This document shows, piece after piece, positions 5,276 to 7,047 of a stretch of DNA of 7,047 bases. This DNA is from Alphaproteobacteria bacterium. Its GTDB lineage: Bacteria; Pseudomonadota; Alphaproteobacteria; Acetobacterales; Acetobacteraceae. Location: assembly GCA_026225015.1 (NCBI GenBank), contig JAMFRY010000129.1:1-7047 (forward strand), given 5' to 3'. The notes below the pieces were generated by a model, which ran no database searches, was not told the origin of the DNA, and saw only the letters and a list, made by a program, of their open reading frames with translations. Position 1 is the stretch's first letter. Every line of letters begins with the position of its first letter. The position numbers were made by a program, and so were the translations under genes.

Positions 5276-7047
5276 ATGGCGGGCTGGCAATTCTGGATCG
5301 ATCGCGGCGGCACATTCACCGATATCGTGGCGCGTGACCCTGCCGGCGCGCTCCACACCCGAAAACTGCTCTCGGAGAATCCTTCCCGCTACCAGGACGC
5401 CGCGCTCGCCGGCATAAGAGAATTTTTATGCCTGGCGCAGGATGCCGCAATTCCGCCAGGGGCTATTGAGACCGTTAAAATGGGCACAACCGTCGCCACG
5501 AATGCATTGCTGGAGCGCAAAGGAGCCGGCTGCCTGCTGCTGATCAACACGGGCTTCGGCGATTTATTGCGGATCGGGAACCAGGCCCGGCCGCGTTTGT
5601 TCGATCTCGATATCAAGCTTCCCTCGATGCTCTACCAGCGCGTTGCCGAAATCACGGGGCGGGTCGCGGTGGATGGCAGCGTGATCGAAGCGCTGGATGA
5701 GCCGGCAGCTTTCGCCGCGCTTGTTGCCGCCAAAGCCGATGGCATCGAGGCAGTGGCCATCGCGCTGATCCATGCCTGGAAATATCCGCAGCAAGAACAG
5801 CGCCTGGGCGAGCTGGCGCTTGAAGCCGGGTTTTTGCAAATCTCGCTCAGCCACCAGGCCAGCCCGCTTTTGCGTCTGGTGCCGCGCGCCGACACGACGG
5901 TGGCGGATGCCTATCTCTCGCCGGTTTTACGGCGCTACATCACCCAGGTTTCGGCCGGGCTGGGCGGCGCGAAACTCTATTTCATGCAATCGCATGGCGG
6001 GCTGGCCGAGGAGCAGCAATTCTCCGGCAAGGACGCCATTCTCTCCGGCCCGGCCGGCGGCATTGTCGGCGCCGTCCGCACCGCCGGCATGGCAGGGTTT
6101 TCATCCGTCATCGGTTTCGACATGGGCGGCACCTCCACCGATGTGGCACTCTACGATAACGCGTTCGAACGCAGCTTCGAGACCGAAATCGCCGGCGTGC
6201 GGCTGCGCGCGCCGATGCTTGCCATCAATACGGTGGCGGCCGGCGGCGGCTCCATCCTGAGCTTCGACGGGGCCCGGCTGCGGGTTGGCCCGGAAAGTGC
6301 GGGCGCATATCCCGGCCCCGCCTGCTACCGCAATGGCGGGCCGCTTACGATTACCGACGCCAATCTGCTGCTCGGCAAAATTCAACCGGAGCATTTTCCG
6401 GCGATTTTCGGGCCGGATGGCAATCAGGTCCTGGACGGGGAGATCGTCGCGCAGAAATTCTTGCGCCTTGCCGCCGAGATCTCAGCCGCCACCGGCACGG
6501 CGCGCACAACAGAACAAATTGCGGAGGGTTATATCGCGATCGCGGTGGCCAATATGGCGCATGCCATAAGGCAGATTTCGGTGCAGAAGGGGCATGATCC
6601 CGCCGATTTCGTGCTGACCAGCTTCGGCGGCGCTGGCGGCCAGCATGCCTGTCTGGTCGCCGATGAACTCGGCATGGAAACCATTTTCATCCATCCCTTC
6701 GCCGGCGTTCTCTCCGCTTATGGCATCGGCCTCGCCGATTTTCTGCTCCTCCGGGAACAAGCGGTGGAAACCACGCTTGAGGAGGCAGCTGTTCCGCAAT
6801 TGCAGGCGATCGGCGACAGACTCGGAGACACCGCCATTGCCGGTCTTGCGGCGCAAGGCGTGCCCGCACATACGATCGGCATCAAAAGTTTTGCGCATCT
6901 GCGCTATGCCGGCACCGATCCCGCCTTGCAAATCCCCTTCGCCACGCTGCCGGAAATGCGCGCGGCGTTCGAGGCCGCGCATAGGAAACTCTTCGGATTC
7001 GTAACGCCCGAGAAAACTCTCGTCGCAGAGACCATTTCCGCGGAAGC
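5276..7047 (+). CDS. 5-oxoprolinase / hydantoinase A-type ATPase (partial, C-terminus beyond right edge)
   Basis: The family couples ATP hydrolysis to opening of a cyclic amide; 5-oxoprolinase converts 5-oxo-L-proline to L-glutamate in the gamma-glutamyl/glutathione salvage cycle, in the cytoplasm. The visible 590 codons are open to the edge. Motifs in order: FWIDRGGTFTDIVA (6-19, phosphate-binding loop of the hydantoinase A N-terminal domain), KLLSENPSRY, MGTTVATNALLERKG (69-83), SGPAGG, FDMGGTSTDVAL (281-292, second phosphate loop), GGGS (323-326), GPESAGAYPGPACYR, and SFGGAGGQHA (449-458) followed by HPFAGVLSAYGIGLAD. The DRGGTFTD start, KLLSE and the SFGGAGGQHA block favour OplA-type 5-oxoprolinase over hydantoinase or acetone carboxylase relatives. 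Whether the HyuB half is fused, giving about 1200 residues, or separate cannot be seen. The ATG at 5276 follows AGGCGAGG at short spacing and is divergent from djlA. Confidence 0.9.
   Translation, partial: MAGWQFWIDRGGTFTDIVARDPAGALHTRKLLSENPSRYQDAALAGIREFLCLAQDAAIPPGAIETVKMGTTVATNALLERKGAGCLLLINTGFGDLLRIGNQARPRLFDLDIKLPSMLYQRVAEITGRVAVDGSVIEALDEPAAFAALVAAKADGIEAVAIALIHAWKYPQQEQRLGELALEAGFLQISLSHQASPLLRLVPRADTTVADAYLSPVLRRYITQVSAGLGGAKLYFMQSHGGLAEEQQFSGKDAILSGPAGGIVGAVRTAGMAGFSSVIGFDMGGTSTDVALYDNAFERSFETEIAGVRLRAPMLAINTVAAGGGSILSFDGARLRVGPESAGAYPGPACYRNGGPLTITDANLLLGKIQPEHFPAIFGPDGNQVLDGEIVAQKFLRLAAEISAATGTARTTEQIAEGYIAIAVANMAHAIRQISVQKGHDPADFVLTSFGGAGGQHACLVADELGMETIFIHPFAGVLSAYGIGLADFLLLREQAVETTLEEAAVPQLQAIGDRLGDTAIAGLAAQGVPAHTIGIKSFAHLRYAGTDPALQIPFATLPEMRAAFEAAHRKLFGFVTPEKTLVAETISAE

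Noticed and set aside
5772..6260. Alternative-frame ORF inside the oxoprolinase gene
   Set aside because: It is Arg/Pro/Ala-rich and overlaps the motif-bearing frame that is open from 5276 to the edge.

Overview
The window looks like a GC-rich alphaproteobacterial chromosome. This rests on the mraZ-rsmH-ftsL gene order, an FtsL of the alphaproteobacterial kind, an A-type RNase P RNA next to that cluster, and a DjlA-like co-chaperone coupled to an AmpD/AmiD-type amidase. The Rhodospirillales/Acetobacterales are my best guess; genus cannot be told. No IS element, CRISPR array, tRNA or phage gene was recognised.

Layout. (1) 1-1865, minus strand: the start of the division and cell-wall (dcw) cluster, transcribed leftward as mraZ > rsmH > ftsL. 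Both junctions are 4-nt ATGA overlaps, and ftsL runs off the left edge. A promoter-like element and a 10-bp-periodic TGGG array, which fits an MraZ operator, lie in front of mraZ. (2) 1866-2477: a 612-bp stretch without protein genes. Most of it is one unit of an old tandem duplication of about 312 bp. Its first copy (about 1961-2272) contains a decayed copy of the rnpB 3' end; its second copy runs from about 2273 into the real rnpB. (3) 2478-2894, minus strand: rnpB, bounded by a perfect 11-bp P1 helix. (4) 2895-3112: an AT-rich gene-free spacer with short palindromes. (5) 3113-3601, plus strand: two small, relatively AT-rich genes for unrecognised membrane-associated proteins. (6) 3636-5098, minus strand: a djlA-like gene (glycine-rich N-terminus, TerB-like region, C-terminal J domain) overlapping by 4 nt an Amidase_2 gene with a C-terminal peptidoglycan-binding-like segment. 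(7) 5276 to the right edge, plus strand: the N-terminal half of a 5-oxoprolinase/hydantoinase A-type ATPase, divergent from djlA.

How they fit together. The left part is housekeeping: transcriptional control of the dcw cluster (MraZ), 16S rRNA methylation (RsmH), divisome assembly (FtsL) and tRNA 5' maturation (rnpB). The amidase adds murein turnover or recycling. The 5-oxoprolinase belongs to gamma-glutamyl/glutathione-related salvage and has no evident tie to its neighbours. The parts least explained by known families are the duplicated rnpB tail with its conserved spacer blocks and the two-gene membrane-protein cassette beside rnpB.
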